64,000 nucleotides of DNA from Cupriavidus pauculus (GTDB lineage: Bacteria; Pseudomonadota; Gammaproteobacteria; Burkholderiales; Burkholderiaceae). The stretch is from positions 1,984,001-2,048,000 of the forward strand of contig NZ_CP033969.1 in the NCBI RefSeq assembly GCF_003854935.1, written 5' to 3'. Numbering within the stretch: position 1 is the first letter of the stretch; each line of letters opens with the position of its first letter. The notes under the pieces were generated by a model. The model saw only the letters and a program-made list of their open reading frames with translations, did no database searches and was not told the DNA's origin. A program made the position numbers and the translations under genes. Shown here one piece after another: positions 49,280 through 59,105 of this stretch.

Positions 49280-50455
49280 ATGATCATCCGCTCCCTGCTC
49301 GACACCGACCTGTACAAGTTCACGATGATGCAGGTGGTCCTGCACCATTTCCCGCAGGCCCAGGTCGAGTACCGCTTCAAGTGCCGCAACGCCGGCGTGG
49401 ACCTGACGCCCTATGTCGACGAGATCCGCGACGAACTGCGCCAGCTCTGCGAGCTGCGCTTTACCGACGACGAACTCGAATACCTGCGCGGCATGCGCTT
49501 CATCAAGAGCGATTTCGTCGATTTCCTCGCGCTGTTCCACCTGAACGAGAAGTACGTGGTCGTCCAGCCGTCGGCCGGCGGCAACGGCGAGATCGACATC
49601 ACGATCCGCGGGCCGTGGCTGCACACGATTCTGTTCGAGATTCCGCTGCTGGCCATCGTCAACGAGGTCTACTTTCGCCGCACGCAGCCGCAGCCGGACC
49701 TGACCGAGGGCCGCCGCCGGCTGGAGGCCAAGCTGGCGCTGCTCAAGGCGTCGCCGTACGCCGACTGCGTGATCGCCGACTACGGCACGCGCCGCCGCTT
49801 TTCCGGCGACTGGCAGGAAGAGGTGCTGCTGTCGATGCGCGCCGTGCTGGGCCCGCAGCTTGCCGGCACCAGCAACGTTCACTTTGCCCGGCTGCACAAC
49901 ATGACGCCGCTGGGCACCATGGCCCACGAATACCTGCAGGCGTGCCAGGCCCTGGGGCCGCGCCTGCGCGACTCGCAGGTCTACGCGCTGGAGAACTGGG
50001 CGCGCGAGTACCGCGGCGACCTGGGCATCGCGCTGTCCGATACCTATGGCTTCGACGCCTTCCTGCGCGATTTCGACCTGTACTTCTGCAAGCTGTTCGA
50101 CGGCGTGCGGCACGATTCGGGCGACCCGTTCGAGTGGGGCGAGCGCATGATCGCGCACTACGCCGCCAACCGCGTCGACCCGCGCGGCAAGACGCTGATC
50201 TTCAGCGACGCGCTGCACATCCCGAAGGTCATCGAGCTGTACGAACGCTTCCGGGGCCGCTGCAAGCTCGCGTTCGGCGTGGGCACCAACCTGACCAACG
50301 ACCTGGGCTACACGCCGCTGCAGATCGTGATCAAGATGGTCCGCTGCAACGGGCAGCCGGTGGCCAAACTGTCGGACACGCCCGAGAAGACCATGTGCGA
50401 CGACCCCGGCTACCTGGCCTACCTGCGTCAGGTGTTCGAAGTGAAGACGGCCTGA
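49280..50455 (+). CDS. pncB: Nicotinate phosphoribosyltransferase
   Basis: NAD salvage: nicotinate plus PRPP to nicotinate mononucleotide. 391 aa. [13 protein letters not shown] opens the protein; [12 protein letters not shown] carries the His-equivalent region; [20 protein letters not shown] and [12 protein letters not shown] are family signatures. No clear ribosome binding site before the ATG. Confidence 0.96.
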   Translation: MIIRSLLDTDLYKFTMMQVVLHHFPQAQVEYRFKCRNAGVDLTPYVDEIRDELRQLCELRFTDDELEYLRGMRFIKSDFVDFLALFHLNEKYVVVQPSAGGNGEIDITIRGPWLHTILFEIPLLAIVNEVYFRRTQPQPDLTEGRRRLEAKLALLKASPYADCVIADYGTRRRFSGDWQEEVLLSMRAVLGPQLAGTSNVHFARLHNMTPLGTMAHEYLQACQALGPRLRDSQVYALENWAREYRGDLGIALSDTYGFDAFLRDFDLYFCKLFDGVRHDSGDPFEWGERMIAHYAANRVDPRGKTLIFSDALHIPKVIELYERFRGRCKLAFGVGTNLTNDLGYTPLQIVIKMVRCNGQPVAKLSDTPEKTMCDDPGYLAYLRQVFEVKTA

Positions 50456-50506
50456 CCGGCCCGCGACCAACGTATCCGATCCACCGACCGCCATCCGCCC
50501 CCGACC

Positions 50507-51193
50507 ATGGAAACCAACGCCGCCCGTGACCGCATCTTCGCCCGCATCCGCGCCGCCCAGGGCAGGGGGCCGGCCGTGACCCAGGGCGAGCGCGACGCCG
50601 TGGCCGACTACCTGGCCCGGCACCCGCAGGGCCCGCAGCCGCCGGTGCCCGACGACCGCGCCGAAGCGTTCGCCGTGCAGGCGCGCAGGATGGCGTCGAC
50701 GGTGGACCGCGTGGCGACGATGGCCGATGTGCCCGGCGCGGTGGCGCGCTATCTCGACGGCCTGCAGCTCGCCCGCCGCGCGGTGGCGTGGACCGCGCTG
50801 GGCAGCCTGCCGTGGACCGAACAGGGGCTGGACGTGGCGTGCCGCCCGCCGCTGCGCGACGCCGAGGCCGATCGCGACCATGGCGACCTTGTCGGCATCA
50901 CGGGCTGCTTCGTGGCCATCGCCGAGACCGGGTCGCTGATGCTGCTGTCCGGGCCGGACACCTACGCGTCGGCCGCGCTGCTGCCTGAAACCCATATCGC
51001 CGTGGTGCCGGTAGGCCGCATCGTCGCCAACATGGAGGAAGCGTTCGCCCGGATGCGCGCCGAGCACGGGCAATTGCCGCGCGCCACCAACATCATCAGC
51101 GGGCCGTCGCGCACGGGCGACATCGAGCAGACCATCGTGCTGGGCGCGCACGGCCCGTACCGCGTGCACGTGATCCTGGTCGACCAGGACTGA
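50507..51193 (+). CDS. LutC/YkgG-family LUD-domain protein
   Basis: 228-aa protein of the lactate-utilisation C family. N-terminal ARDRIFARIRAAQGR, then a LUD core with ITGCFVAIAETGSLML and the C-terminal SGPSRTGDIEQTIVLGAHGP, the strongest signature. In other bacteria LutC works with LutA and LutB in L-lactate oxidation; neither gene is adjacent here. It sits 51 bp after pncB on the same strand. Confidence 0.85.
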   Translation: METNAARDRIFARIRAAQGRGPAVTQGERDAVADYLARHPQGPQPPVPDDRAEAFAVQARRMASTVDRVATMADVPGAVARYLDGLQLARRAVAWTALGSLPWTEQGLDVACRPPLRDAEADRDHGDLVGITGCFVAIAETGSLMLLSGPDTYASAALLPETHIAVVPVGRIVANMEEAFARMRAEHGQLPRATNIISGPSRTGDIEQTIVLGAHGPYRVHVILVDQD

Positions 51194-51393
51194 CGCATAC
51201 GGGTTTGCGCCAGTCGCGCTCCGGCTGGTGCACTTTCAGACCTTTCTCCAGGGGCTTTGCTTTACACTGGCCCCTTTCCCGCGTGCCGACGTCCCGAACG
51301 CCCTGGGCCCTGCCCGGACGCGCGCGCCTTGCCGCCGGTCCTGCGGCCCATGCCCAGCATGGGCCGCGTTGCGATGAAGGAGAAACCTGCCCG

Positions 51394-52824
51394 ATGCGAC
51401 GTGTCGTCACGCTGCTACCTCAAATGCTGTTCGCCACGATGCTGCTGTGCCCCGCATGGGCCCACGCGGCCGATCTCGATGGCGCCACGCTGTCGCCGAT
51501 CTGGGGCGTGCCGTTCGCCGGCGTCCTGCTCTCCATCGCGCTGTTCCCGCTGTTCGCGCCGAAGTTCTGGCACCACCACTACGGCAAGGTGGCGGCGGCC
51601 TGGGGGCTGCTGTTCCTGGTGCCGTTCGCGGCCCAGTTCGGCCTGCACGCGGCGGCGGCCAACGTCATCCATGCGCTGCTGGGCGAGTACGTGCCGTTCA
51701 TCGTCCTGCTGACGTCGCTCTATGTGGTGGCCGGCGGCATCTGCGTGCGCGGCAACCTGCACGGCACGCCCCGGCTCAACACCGGCATCCTGGCGCTGGG
51801 CACGGTCCTGGCCAGCCTGATGGGCACCACGGGCGCGGCCATGCTGCTGATCCGCCCGCTGCTGCGCGCCAACGACAACCGGCGCCACGTGGCGCACGTG
51901 GTGGTCTTCTTCATCTTCCTGGTGGCCAACGCCGGCGGCTCGCTGACGCCGCTGGGCGACCCGCCGCTGTTCCTGGGCTTCCTGAAGGGCGTGGAGTTCT
52001 CGTGGACGCTGCGCAACATCTTTCCGGAGACGCTGTTCATCTGCGTGGCGCTGCTGATCATCTTCTACGTGATCGACCGGCACTACTACCTGAACCGCGA
52101 GGAGGAACTGCCGCCGGCGCACGACCCGACGCCCGATTCCACCCGCCTGCGGATCGACGGCAAGATCAACTTCCTGCTGCTGCTGGCCGTGGTGGGGCTG
52201 GTGCTGATGAGCGGGCTGTGGAAGCCCGGCATCTCGTTCGACGTGATGGGTACCGACGTGACGCTGCCGGCGCTGGTGCGCGACGTGCTGCTGGTGGGGG
52301 TGACGCTGGTGTCGCTGCTGGCCACGCCGCGCACCGCGCGCAGCGGCAACGAGTTCAACTGGGAGCCGATGCTGGAGGTGGCCAAGCTGTTCGCGGGCAT
52401 CTTCCTGACGATCATCCCGGTCATCGCCATGCTCAAGGCCGGCACCGACGGCGCGTTCGCCGGCGTGATCCGGGCGGTCAGCGACAGCAACGGCCAGCCG
52501 ATCGACAGCATGTACTTCTGGGCCACCGGCCTGCTGTCGTCGTTCCTGGACAACGCGCCGACCTACCTGGTGTTCTTCAACACGGCCGGCGGCGACGCCG
52601 CCACGCTGATGACGCGCGACGCGTCCACGCTGGCCGCGATCTCGGCCGGCGCCGTGTTCATGGGCGCCAACACCTACATCGGCAACGCGCCCAACCTGAT
52701 GGTCAAGGCGATTGCGGAAAGCCGCGGCGTGCGCATGCCGAGCTTCTTCGGCTACATGGCGTGGTCCTGCGGCGTGCTGGTGCCGCTGTTCCTGGTGATG
52801 ACCTTCCTTTTCTTCCACGTATGA
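51394..52824 (+). CDS. NhaD-type sodium:proton antiporter
   Basis: 476-aa inner-membrane antiporter with about 12 hydrophobic segments. Signal-anchor-like start, then GVPFAGVLLSIALFPL. LMGTTGAAMLLIRPLLRAN, NAGGSLTPLGDPPLFLGFL and SSFLDNAPTYLVFFNTA are typical of the NhaD/ion-transporter superfamily; the last carries the conserved Asp. Start ATG 51394 has AAGGAG 12 nt upstream. Its stop overlaps the next start by ATGA. Confidence 0.85.
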   Translation: MRRVVTLLPQMLFATMLLCPAWAHAADLDGATLSPIWGVPFAGVLLSIALFPLFAPKFWHHHYGKVAAAWGLLFLVPFAAQFGLHAAAANVIHALLGEYVPFIVLLTSLYVVAGGICVRGNLHGTPRLNTGILALGTVLASLMGTTGAAMLLIRPLLRANDNRRHVAHVVVFFIFLVANAGGSLTPLGDPPLFLGFLKGVEFSWTLRNIFPETLFICVALLIIFYVIDRHYYLNREEELPPAHDPTPDSTRLRIDGKINFLLLLAVVGLVLMSGLWKPGISFDVMGTDVTLPALVRDVLLVGVTLVSLLATPRTARSGNEFNWEPMLEVAKLFAGIFLTIIPVIAMLKAGTDGAFAGVIRAVSDSNGQPIDSMYFWATGLLSSFLDNAPTYLVFFNTAGGDAATLMTRDASTLAAISAGAVFMGANTYIGNAPNLMVKAIAESRGVRMPSFFGYMAWSCGVLVPLFLVMTFLFFHV

Positions 52825-53825
52825 CTGCCATGAAGCCCTCCATCCTTGTCACGCGCGCGATCTTCCCCGACGTGATCGCCAAGCTGGCGCAGTACTTCGA
52901 CGTCGACGCCAACCAGGAAGACCTGGTGCTGGACGCGGCGGCGCTGCGTGCGCGGCTGGCGGGCAAGGCCGGCGTGCTGGCCAATGCCGCCGACCGGATC
53001 GACGGCGACCTCGTGGCCGCGCTGCCGCAGTTGCGGGCGGTCTGCAACATGGCGGTGGGCTACAACAACCTGGACGTGCCGGCGCTGACGGCGGCCGGCG
53101 TGGTGGCGACCAATACGCCCGACGTCCTGACCGAGACCACCGCGGACTTTGGCTGGGCGCTGCTGATGGCCACGGCCCGCCGGGTCACCGAATCGGAGCA
53201 CTACCTGCGCGCCGGCAAGTGGGAGCGCTGGAGCTACGACATGCTCGTCGGCATGGACGTCCACGGCAGCACGCTCGGCATCCTGGGCATGGGGCGGATC
53301 GGGCAGGGCCTGGCGCGCCGTGCGGCCGGGTTCGGCATGCAGGTGCTCTATCACAACCGCAGCCAGTTGCCGGCCGACGTCGAGCAGTCGCTGAACGCGC
53401 GCTACGTCAGCAAGGACGAACTGCTGGCGCAGTCGGACCACCTGATCCTGGTGCTGCCGTACAGCCCCGCGAGCCACCATGCCATCGGTGCCGCCGAACT
53501 GGCGCGGATGAAGCCGACGGCCACGCTGATCAACCTGGCGCGCGGCGGCATCGTCGACGACGCGGCGCTGGCCGCCGCGCTGCGCGAGCGCAAGATCTTC
53601 GCGGCCGGCCTCGACGTGTTCGAGGGCGAGCCGAGCGTCCACCCGGACCTGCTGACGGTGCCGAACGTCGTGCTGACCCCGCACATTGCCAGCGCGTCGG
53701 AGAAGACGCGCCGCGCCATGGCCAACCTGGCGGCCGACAACCTGATCGCCGCGCTCGATGCCGGGCCGCAGGCCGGCCATCCGCCCACCGTGATCAACCC
53801 CGAGGTCATGTCGCGCCGCCGCTGA
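52821..53825 (+). CDS. D-2-hydroxyacid dehydrogenase (GhrB/glycerate dehydrogenase-like)
   Basis: 334-aa NAD(P)-dependent reductase of glyoxylate/hydroxypyruvate type. NAD loop GILGMGRIGQGLARR near residue 153; substrate Arg in INLARGGIVDD; catalytic Glu and His in FEGEPSVHPDL and TPHIASAS. Start ATG 52821 is in the overlap with the antiporter stop; an ATG at 52830 is an alternative. Confidence 0.9.
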   Translation: MTAMKPSILVTRAIFPDVIAKLAQYFDVDANQEDLVLDAAALRARLAGKAGVLANAADRIDGDLVAALPQLRAVCNMAVGYNNLDVPALTAAGVVATNTPDVLTETTADFGWALLMATARRVTESEHYLRAGKWERWSYDMLVGMDVHGSTLGILGMGRIGQGLARRAAGFGMQVLYHNRSQLPADVEQSLNARYVSKDELLAQSDHLILVLPYSPASHHAIGAAELARMKPTATLINLARGGIVDDAALAAALRERKIFAAGLDVFEGEPSVHPDLLTVPNVVLTPHIASASEKTRRAMANLAADNLIAALDAGPQAGHPPTVINPEVMSRRR

Positions 53826-53848
53826 CGGCACCCGGATCGCCAGTTTTC

Positions 53849-55210
53849 ATGACGTTGATACCCTTGCTGACCCTGGTCGCCGCCGTGGCGGCCGTGATAC
53901 TGCTGGCCGTGCTGCTGGTGCGGCTGTCGCGCCACGCGCCGGGCGACTTGCAGCCGATGCTGGGCGACCTGCGCGACGACGTGCGCGAGGACACCGCGCG
54001 CGGGCTGGAGCGGCTGGAGCGCGAGCTGCGCGCGGAACTGGCCGACAACGCGCGCGGCAGCCGCAGCGAGGCCGGCCAGCAGATGCTGCGCTTCCAGCAA
54101 CAGCTTTCGGCGCAGCTGACCAGCATCGCCACGGTGCAGCAGCAACAGCTTGCGCAGATGTCCGAGGCCAACGAGCGGCGGCTGGCCGACGTGCGCGCCA
54201 CGCTGGAGCAGAAGCTGCGCGACATCGAGGCCAACAACGCGGCCAAGCTGGAGGAAATGCGCCGGACCGTCGACGAGAAGCTGCACGCCACGCTGGAGCA
54301 GCGGCTGGGCGAGTCGTTCAAGCTCGTGTCGGAGCGCCTGGAGCAGGTGCACCGCGGGCTGGGCGAGATGCAGGTGCTGGCGCAGGGCGTGGGCGACCTC
54401 AAGCGCGTGCTGACCAACGTCAAGACGCGCGGCACCTGGGGCGAGGTGCAACTGGCGATGCTGCTGGAACAGATCCTGACGCCGGACCAGTACAGCAAGA
54501 ACGTCGAGACCGTCCAGAGTTCGGGCGCGCGCGTGGAGTTCGCGATCCGGCTGCCGGGGCGCGAGGTCGGCGGCAGCCCGGTCTGGCTGCCCATCGACGC
54601 GAAGTTTCCGAAAGACCAGTACGAGCGGCTGGTCGACGCGCAGGAGCGGGGCGACGTCGACGGCGTCCAGCTGGCCAGCCGCGAGCTCGAAGTGGCCGTG
54701 CGCCGCGAGGCGCAGACGATTGCCGAGAAGTACCTGGCGCCGCCGGCCACCACCGACTTTGCCATTCTGTTCCTGCCGACCGAAGGGCTCTACGCCGAGG
54801 TCCTGCGCCGGCCGGGCCTGACCGACCTGCTGCAGCGCGATTTCCGCGTGACCGTGGCCGGGCCGACGACGCTGACGGCGTTGCTCAACAGCCTGCAGAT
54901 GGGGTTCCGCACGCTGGCGCTGGAAAAGCGTTCGAGCGAGGTGTGGGAGGTGCTGGGCGCGGTCAAGACCGAGTTTGGCAAGTTCGGCGAGGTCCTGGCC
55001 AAGACACGCGACACGCTGGTGCGCGCGGCGCGCAACATCGAACAGGCCGAAGTCCGGACACGCCAGATGGAGCGCAAGCTGCGCACCGTGGAAGCCCTGC
55101 CAGGCGAAATGGCGGAACAGCTATTGGGAACGGCGGCGTCGGGAACGCTGGGGATCGGTACGCCGGCCGGCGACGCGGCGGCGCCGGAAGACGATACGGG
55201 GCGGGAATAG
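53849..55210 (+). CDS. rmuC: DNA recombination protein RmuC
   Basis: 453-aa RmuC family protein, which limits DNA inversion and rearrangement in E. coli. N-terminal transmembrane helix (about residues 5-25), a coiled coil (about 40-170) and the RmuC nuclease-like core with GTWGEVQLAMLLEQILTP, VWLPIDAKFPKDQYERL and FLPTEGLYAEVLRRPGL. The 3' tail is Gly/Ala/Asp-rich. Start ATG 53849 lies 23 bp after the upstream stop. Confidence 0.93.
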   Translation: MTLIPLLTLVAAVAAVILLAVLLVRLSRHAPGDLQPMLGDLRDDVREDTARGLERLERELRAELADNARGSRSEAGQQMLRFQQQLSAQLTSIATVQQQQLAQMSEANERRLADVRATLEQKLRDIEANNAAKLEEMRRTVDEKLHATLEQRLGESFKLVSERLEQVHRGLGEMQVLAQGVGDLKRVLTNVKTRGTWGEVQLAMLLEQILTPDQYSKNVETVQSSGARVEFAIRLPGREVGGSPVWLPIDAKFPKDQYERLVDAQERGDVDGVQLASRELEVAVRREAQTIAEKYLAPPATTDFAILFLPTEGLYAEVLRRPGLTDLLQRDFRVTVAGPTTLTALLNSLQMGFRTLALEKRSSEVWEVLGAVKTEFGKFGEVLAKTRDTLVRAARNIEQAEVRTRQMERKLRTVEALPGEMAEQLLGTAASGTLGIGTPAGDAAAPEDDTGRE

Positions 55211-55294
55211 ATCGCGACACAGCCGGCACGGCGCCGGCGGGTCAAGACCGGGCCGGCAGGCCCGGGGCAGGGCGGTCCGGCGCGGTCCGGTCGC

Positions 55295-55576
55295 TCAGGC
55301 GCGGTCTTCGGGGCTCAGTTCGCGGACGTGGACCTCGATGCCGCCAAAGCGCGCGGCCACCCAGTTGTAGGCCAGGCAGCCCAGCCACAGCAGGCCGAAG
55401 CCGATCAGCGCGTTGAGGATCAGGGCCGTGAAGACGGCAATGCCGGGCAGGTCGCCGTAACGCACGAAGGCGACGAACAGGCCCATGGCGACGATCGGCA
55501 CCGAGAAACACAGGTACACGAGCACGAGCGCGCGGGCAGTCTTGACGGGATGGAGGTACGCGATCTCCTGGTGCAT
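55295..55576 (-). CDS. Small membrane protein, two transmembrane segments
   Basis: 93 aa from ATG 55576 (MHQEIAYLHPVKTAR); a TTG start at 55588 would add four residues. Two hydrophobic helices (about 16-40 and 50-75) and a short polar C-terminus with Glu/Asp. No ribosome binding site for either start; a -10-like TACACT lies at 55620-55625. No family recognised. It converges on rmuC. Confidence 0.65.
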   Translation of the reverse strand: MHQEIAYLHPVKTARALVLVYLCFSVPIVAMGLFVAFVRYGDLPGIAVFTALILNALIGFGLLWLGCLAYNWVAARFGGIEVHVRELSPEDRA

Positions 55577-55776
55577 GACGACGGACAAGATATTGGGGGG
55601 TTCGGATTTTCGTGCTGCAAGTGTAGCGATTGGGGCTTGCGACGCCTAGACCGCCCCCCAAACGGATGAGGCAAATCCCGCTGCATGCGGTGCTTTCGCG
55701 CAAAGAGTGCGGCACAAAAACGACACCGTGCGCCGGGGCCGCGATGGCGCCCCGTGCAGGCCCATCGCGCGCCGGT

Positions 55777-55795
55777 ATGAATCCTTCTCATTCAT
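55777..55795. promoter_or_regulatory. 19-bp inverted repeat resembling a Fur box
   Basis: ATGAATCCTTCTCATTCAT: 6-bp arms around a 7-bp centre. Read on the minus strand, AATGAGAAGGATT matches 10 of 13 positions of the Fur core AATGATAATCATT. It lies between moeA's end and the small membrane protein gene, about 200 bp upstream of the latter. Confidence 0.3.
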
Positions 55796-55840
55796 GCCGA
55801 TGTGCCGGATCGGGGCCGGTCGCGCCGGCACCTGCGGCGG

Positions 55841-57127
<1,287 letters not shown>

Positions 57128-57151
57128 GGCGGGAGGACCGGGGAAGAAGTG

Positions 57152-57751
57152 TCAGGGCGCCTCGTGCTGGCGCAGCTCGTCGGGCGTGTTGAAGTTGGCG
57201 AATGCCATGGCGTCGTCGAACGGCACCTGCGCCAGCCGCTGGCGGGTGACCCAGTGCTCGATCTTGCGGTCGCCCGCATCAAGGTAGGCGCGCAGGCTGG
57301 CGGCGGCCGCGGCCGGCATCAGGCAGAACACGGGCTGCAGGCGGCGCTGGCCGTCGGGCTCGGTCGTCACCGGCACGGCCAGCTCGGCCCCTTCGGCGTC
57401 GATGGCGCGGGCTAGCCGCTGCACCAGGTCATCGGGCAGGAACGGCGTATCGCAGGGCACCGTGACCAGCCACCCGGTGCGGCAGTGGGCCAGCCCGGCC
57501 AGCATGCCGGCCAGCGGACCGGCAAAGTCGGGCATGGTATCGGCGATGACCGGCACGCCAAACGCGGCGTAGCGGTCGGGGTGGCGGTTGGCATTGATCA
57601 GCAGCGGGCCGGCCTGCGGCGCCAGGCGGTCCAGCACGTGGCGCACCAGCGGCACGCCCCGGAACGGCTGCAGGCCCTTGTCGGTGCCGCCCATCCGGCT
57701 GCCTCGGCCGCCGGCCAGGATCAGGCCCGTGATGTCGTCGCGCGCAATCAT
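57152..57751 (-). CDS. mobA: Molybdenum cofactor guanylyltransferase MobA
   Basis: Attaches GMP to molybdopterin to give the bis-MGD cofactor. 199 aa. The nucleotide loop LAGGRGSRMGGTDKGL is near the N-terminus; VPCDTPFLPDDLV contains the metal Asp. Start ATG 57751 overlaps the moaA stop by one base (TGATG), so the frame upstream is moaA's shadow. Confidence 0.95.
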   Translation of the reverse strand: MIARDDITGLILAGGRGSRMGGTDKGLQPFRGVPLVRHVLDRLAPQAGPLLINANRHPDRYAAFGVPVIADTMPDFAGPLAGMLAGLAHCRTGWLVTVPCDTPFLPDDLVQRLARAIDAEGAELAVPVTTEPDGQRRLQPVFCLMPAAAAASLRAYLDAGDRKIEHWVTRQRLAQVPFDDAMAFANFNTPDELRQHEAP

Positions 57752-58875
57752 CAGCCGCCGATGTACGACATCTCGATCTTGCGTTCGGCCCGCGCCGCGC
57801 GAATGGCCGGGTCGCTGCGCTGCTCGGAATAGTTGTCGGTGCGGGCCTGCCAGACCTGCGCGATGGCGTTGCCAATGGCCAGGTCGCTGTGGCCGCCGCG
57901 CAGCAGCGCGCGCAGGTCGTAGCCTTCGGTGGCGAACAGGCACAGGTAGAGCCGGCCCTCGGTGGACAGGCGGATGCGGCTGCAATCGCCGCAGAAGGCG
58001 TGCGTGACGCTGGAGATCACGCCGATCTCGCCCCCGCCGTCGCGGTAGCGCCAGCGCTGGGCGGTCTCGCCCGAATAGTTGGCCTGGACGGCTTCCAGCG
58101 GGAAGGCCTGGTCGATGCGGCGCACCACGTCGGCGGACGGCAGCACCTCGTCCATCTGCCAGTGGTTGCTGGCGCCCACGTCCATGAACTCGATGAACCG
58201 GACGATGATGCCGCTGTGCCGGAAATGCCGCGCCATCGGCACGATTTCCTGGTCGTTGGTGCCGCGCTTGACCACCATGTTGACCTTGATCGGCGCCAGG
58301 CCCACGGCCTGCGCCACCTCGATGCCGTGCAGCACGTCGCGCACGGCAAAGTCCACGTCGTTCATCTTGCGGAACGTGGTGTCGTCGATCGCGTCCAGGC
58401 TGACCGTCACGCGCGTCAGCCCGGCGTCGCGCAGCGACTGCGCCTTGCGGGCCAGCAGCGATGCGTTGGTCGTCAGCGTCAGGTCCAGCGGCTTGCCGGA
58501 CGCGGTCTCGATGCGCGCCAGCATTTCCACGAGCCGTTCGATGTTCTTGCGCAGCAGCGGCTCGCCGCCGGTCAGCCGGATCTTTTCCACGCCCTGCGCC
58601 ACGAACAGCCGGGCCACCCGCTCGATTTCCTCGAAGCTGAGCAGTTCGGAGTGCGGCAGGAACGTGTAGTCCTTGTCGAACACTTCCTTCGGCATGCAAT
58701 AGACGCAGCGGAAGTTGCAGCGGTCGGTGACGGAGATGCGCAGGTCGTGCAGCGGCCGGCCCCGCGTGTCGGCAACGAGCCCGGTCGGCGCCATCAGGCG
58801 CGACGGAATGCTCGGCACCATCGAACGGTATCGATGGTCGCGCAGGTCGAAGATCGGGATGACAGTGTCGGTCAT
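57751..58875 (-). CDS. moaA: GTP 3',8-cyclase MoaA
   Basis: Radical-SAM enzyme for the first step of molybdopterin synthesis. 374 aa, with about 35 more residues at the N-terminus than the family minimum. First cluster [10 protein letters not shown] near residue 55; second cluster [15 protein letters not shown]...CLF in the C-terminal third; it ends in the required GG (YIGG). Start ATG 58875 (MTDTVIPI); no ribosome binding site seen. A -10-like TAGAAT lies about 60 bp upstream. Confidence 0.96.
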   Translation of the reverse strand: MTDTVIPIFDLRDHRYRSMVPSIPSRLMAPTGLVADTRGRPLHDLRISVTDRCNFRCVYCMPKEVFDKDYTFLPHSELLSFEEIERVARLFVAQGVEKIRLTGGEPLLRKNIERLVEMLARIETASGKPLDLTLTTNASLLARKAQSLRDAGLTRVTVSLDAIDDTTFRKMNDVDFAVRDVLHGIEVAQAVGLAPIKVNMVVKRGTNDQEIVPMARHFRHSGIIVRFIEFMDVGASNHWQMDEVLPSADVVRRIDQAFPLEAVQANYSGETAQRWRYRDGGGEIGVISSVTHAFCGDCSRIRLSTEGRLYLCLFATEGYDLRALLRGGHSDLAIGNAIAQVWQARTDNYSEQRSDPAIRAARAERKIEMSYIGG

Positions 58876-58934
58876 GGCAGAGTGGGGCCGCGGCCGTCCG
58901 GCGCTTGGGCGCCCCGGGGACCGTTCTGCCTGCC

Positions 58935-58982
58935 ATTCTAGCCGAGGGCGGCGCGTCGCCGCGCGCAACACTGTCATGACAG
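58935..58982 (-). promoter_or_regulatory. moaA promoter region with CTGTCATGACAG palindrome
   Basis: -10-like TAGAAT (58935-58940 on the minus strand) without a clear -35, and a perfect 12-bp palindrome CTGTCATGACAG at 58971-58982, 30 bp upstream, a position suited to a regulator. Confidence 0.4.
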
Positions 58983-59054
58983 ATGTACACATGGTCGCGG
59001 GGCGCGGCAGTACAGTTGGGCGGGCTGTGCCAAGTCAGGCCGGCGGCACAAACG

Positions 59055-59082
59055 AAAAAAGGGACGGCGCCTGCCGTCCCTT
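59055..59082 (-). terminator. Intrinsic terminator after rne
   Basis: AAGGGACGGC / GCCGTCCCTT, 10-bp stem, 4-nt loop, six T on the minus strand. Confidence 0.93.
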
Positions 59083-59105
59083 CTGGTGACCCGCCCGGAG
59101 GTGGG

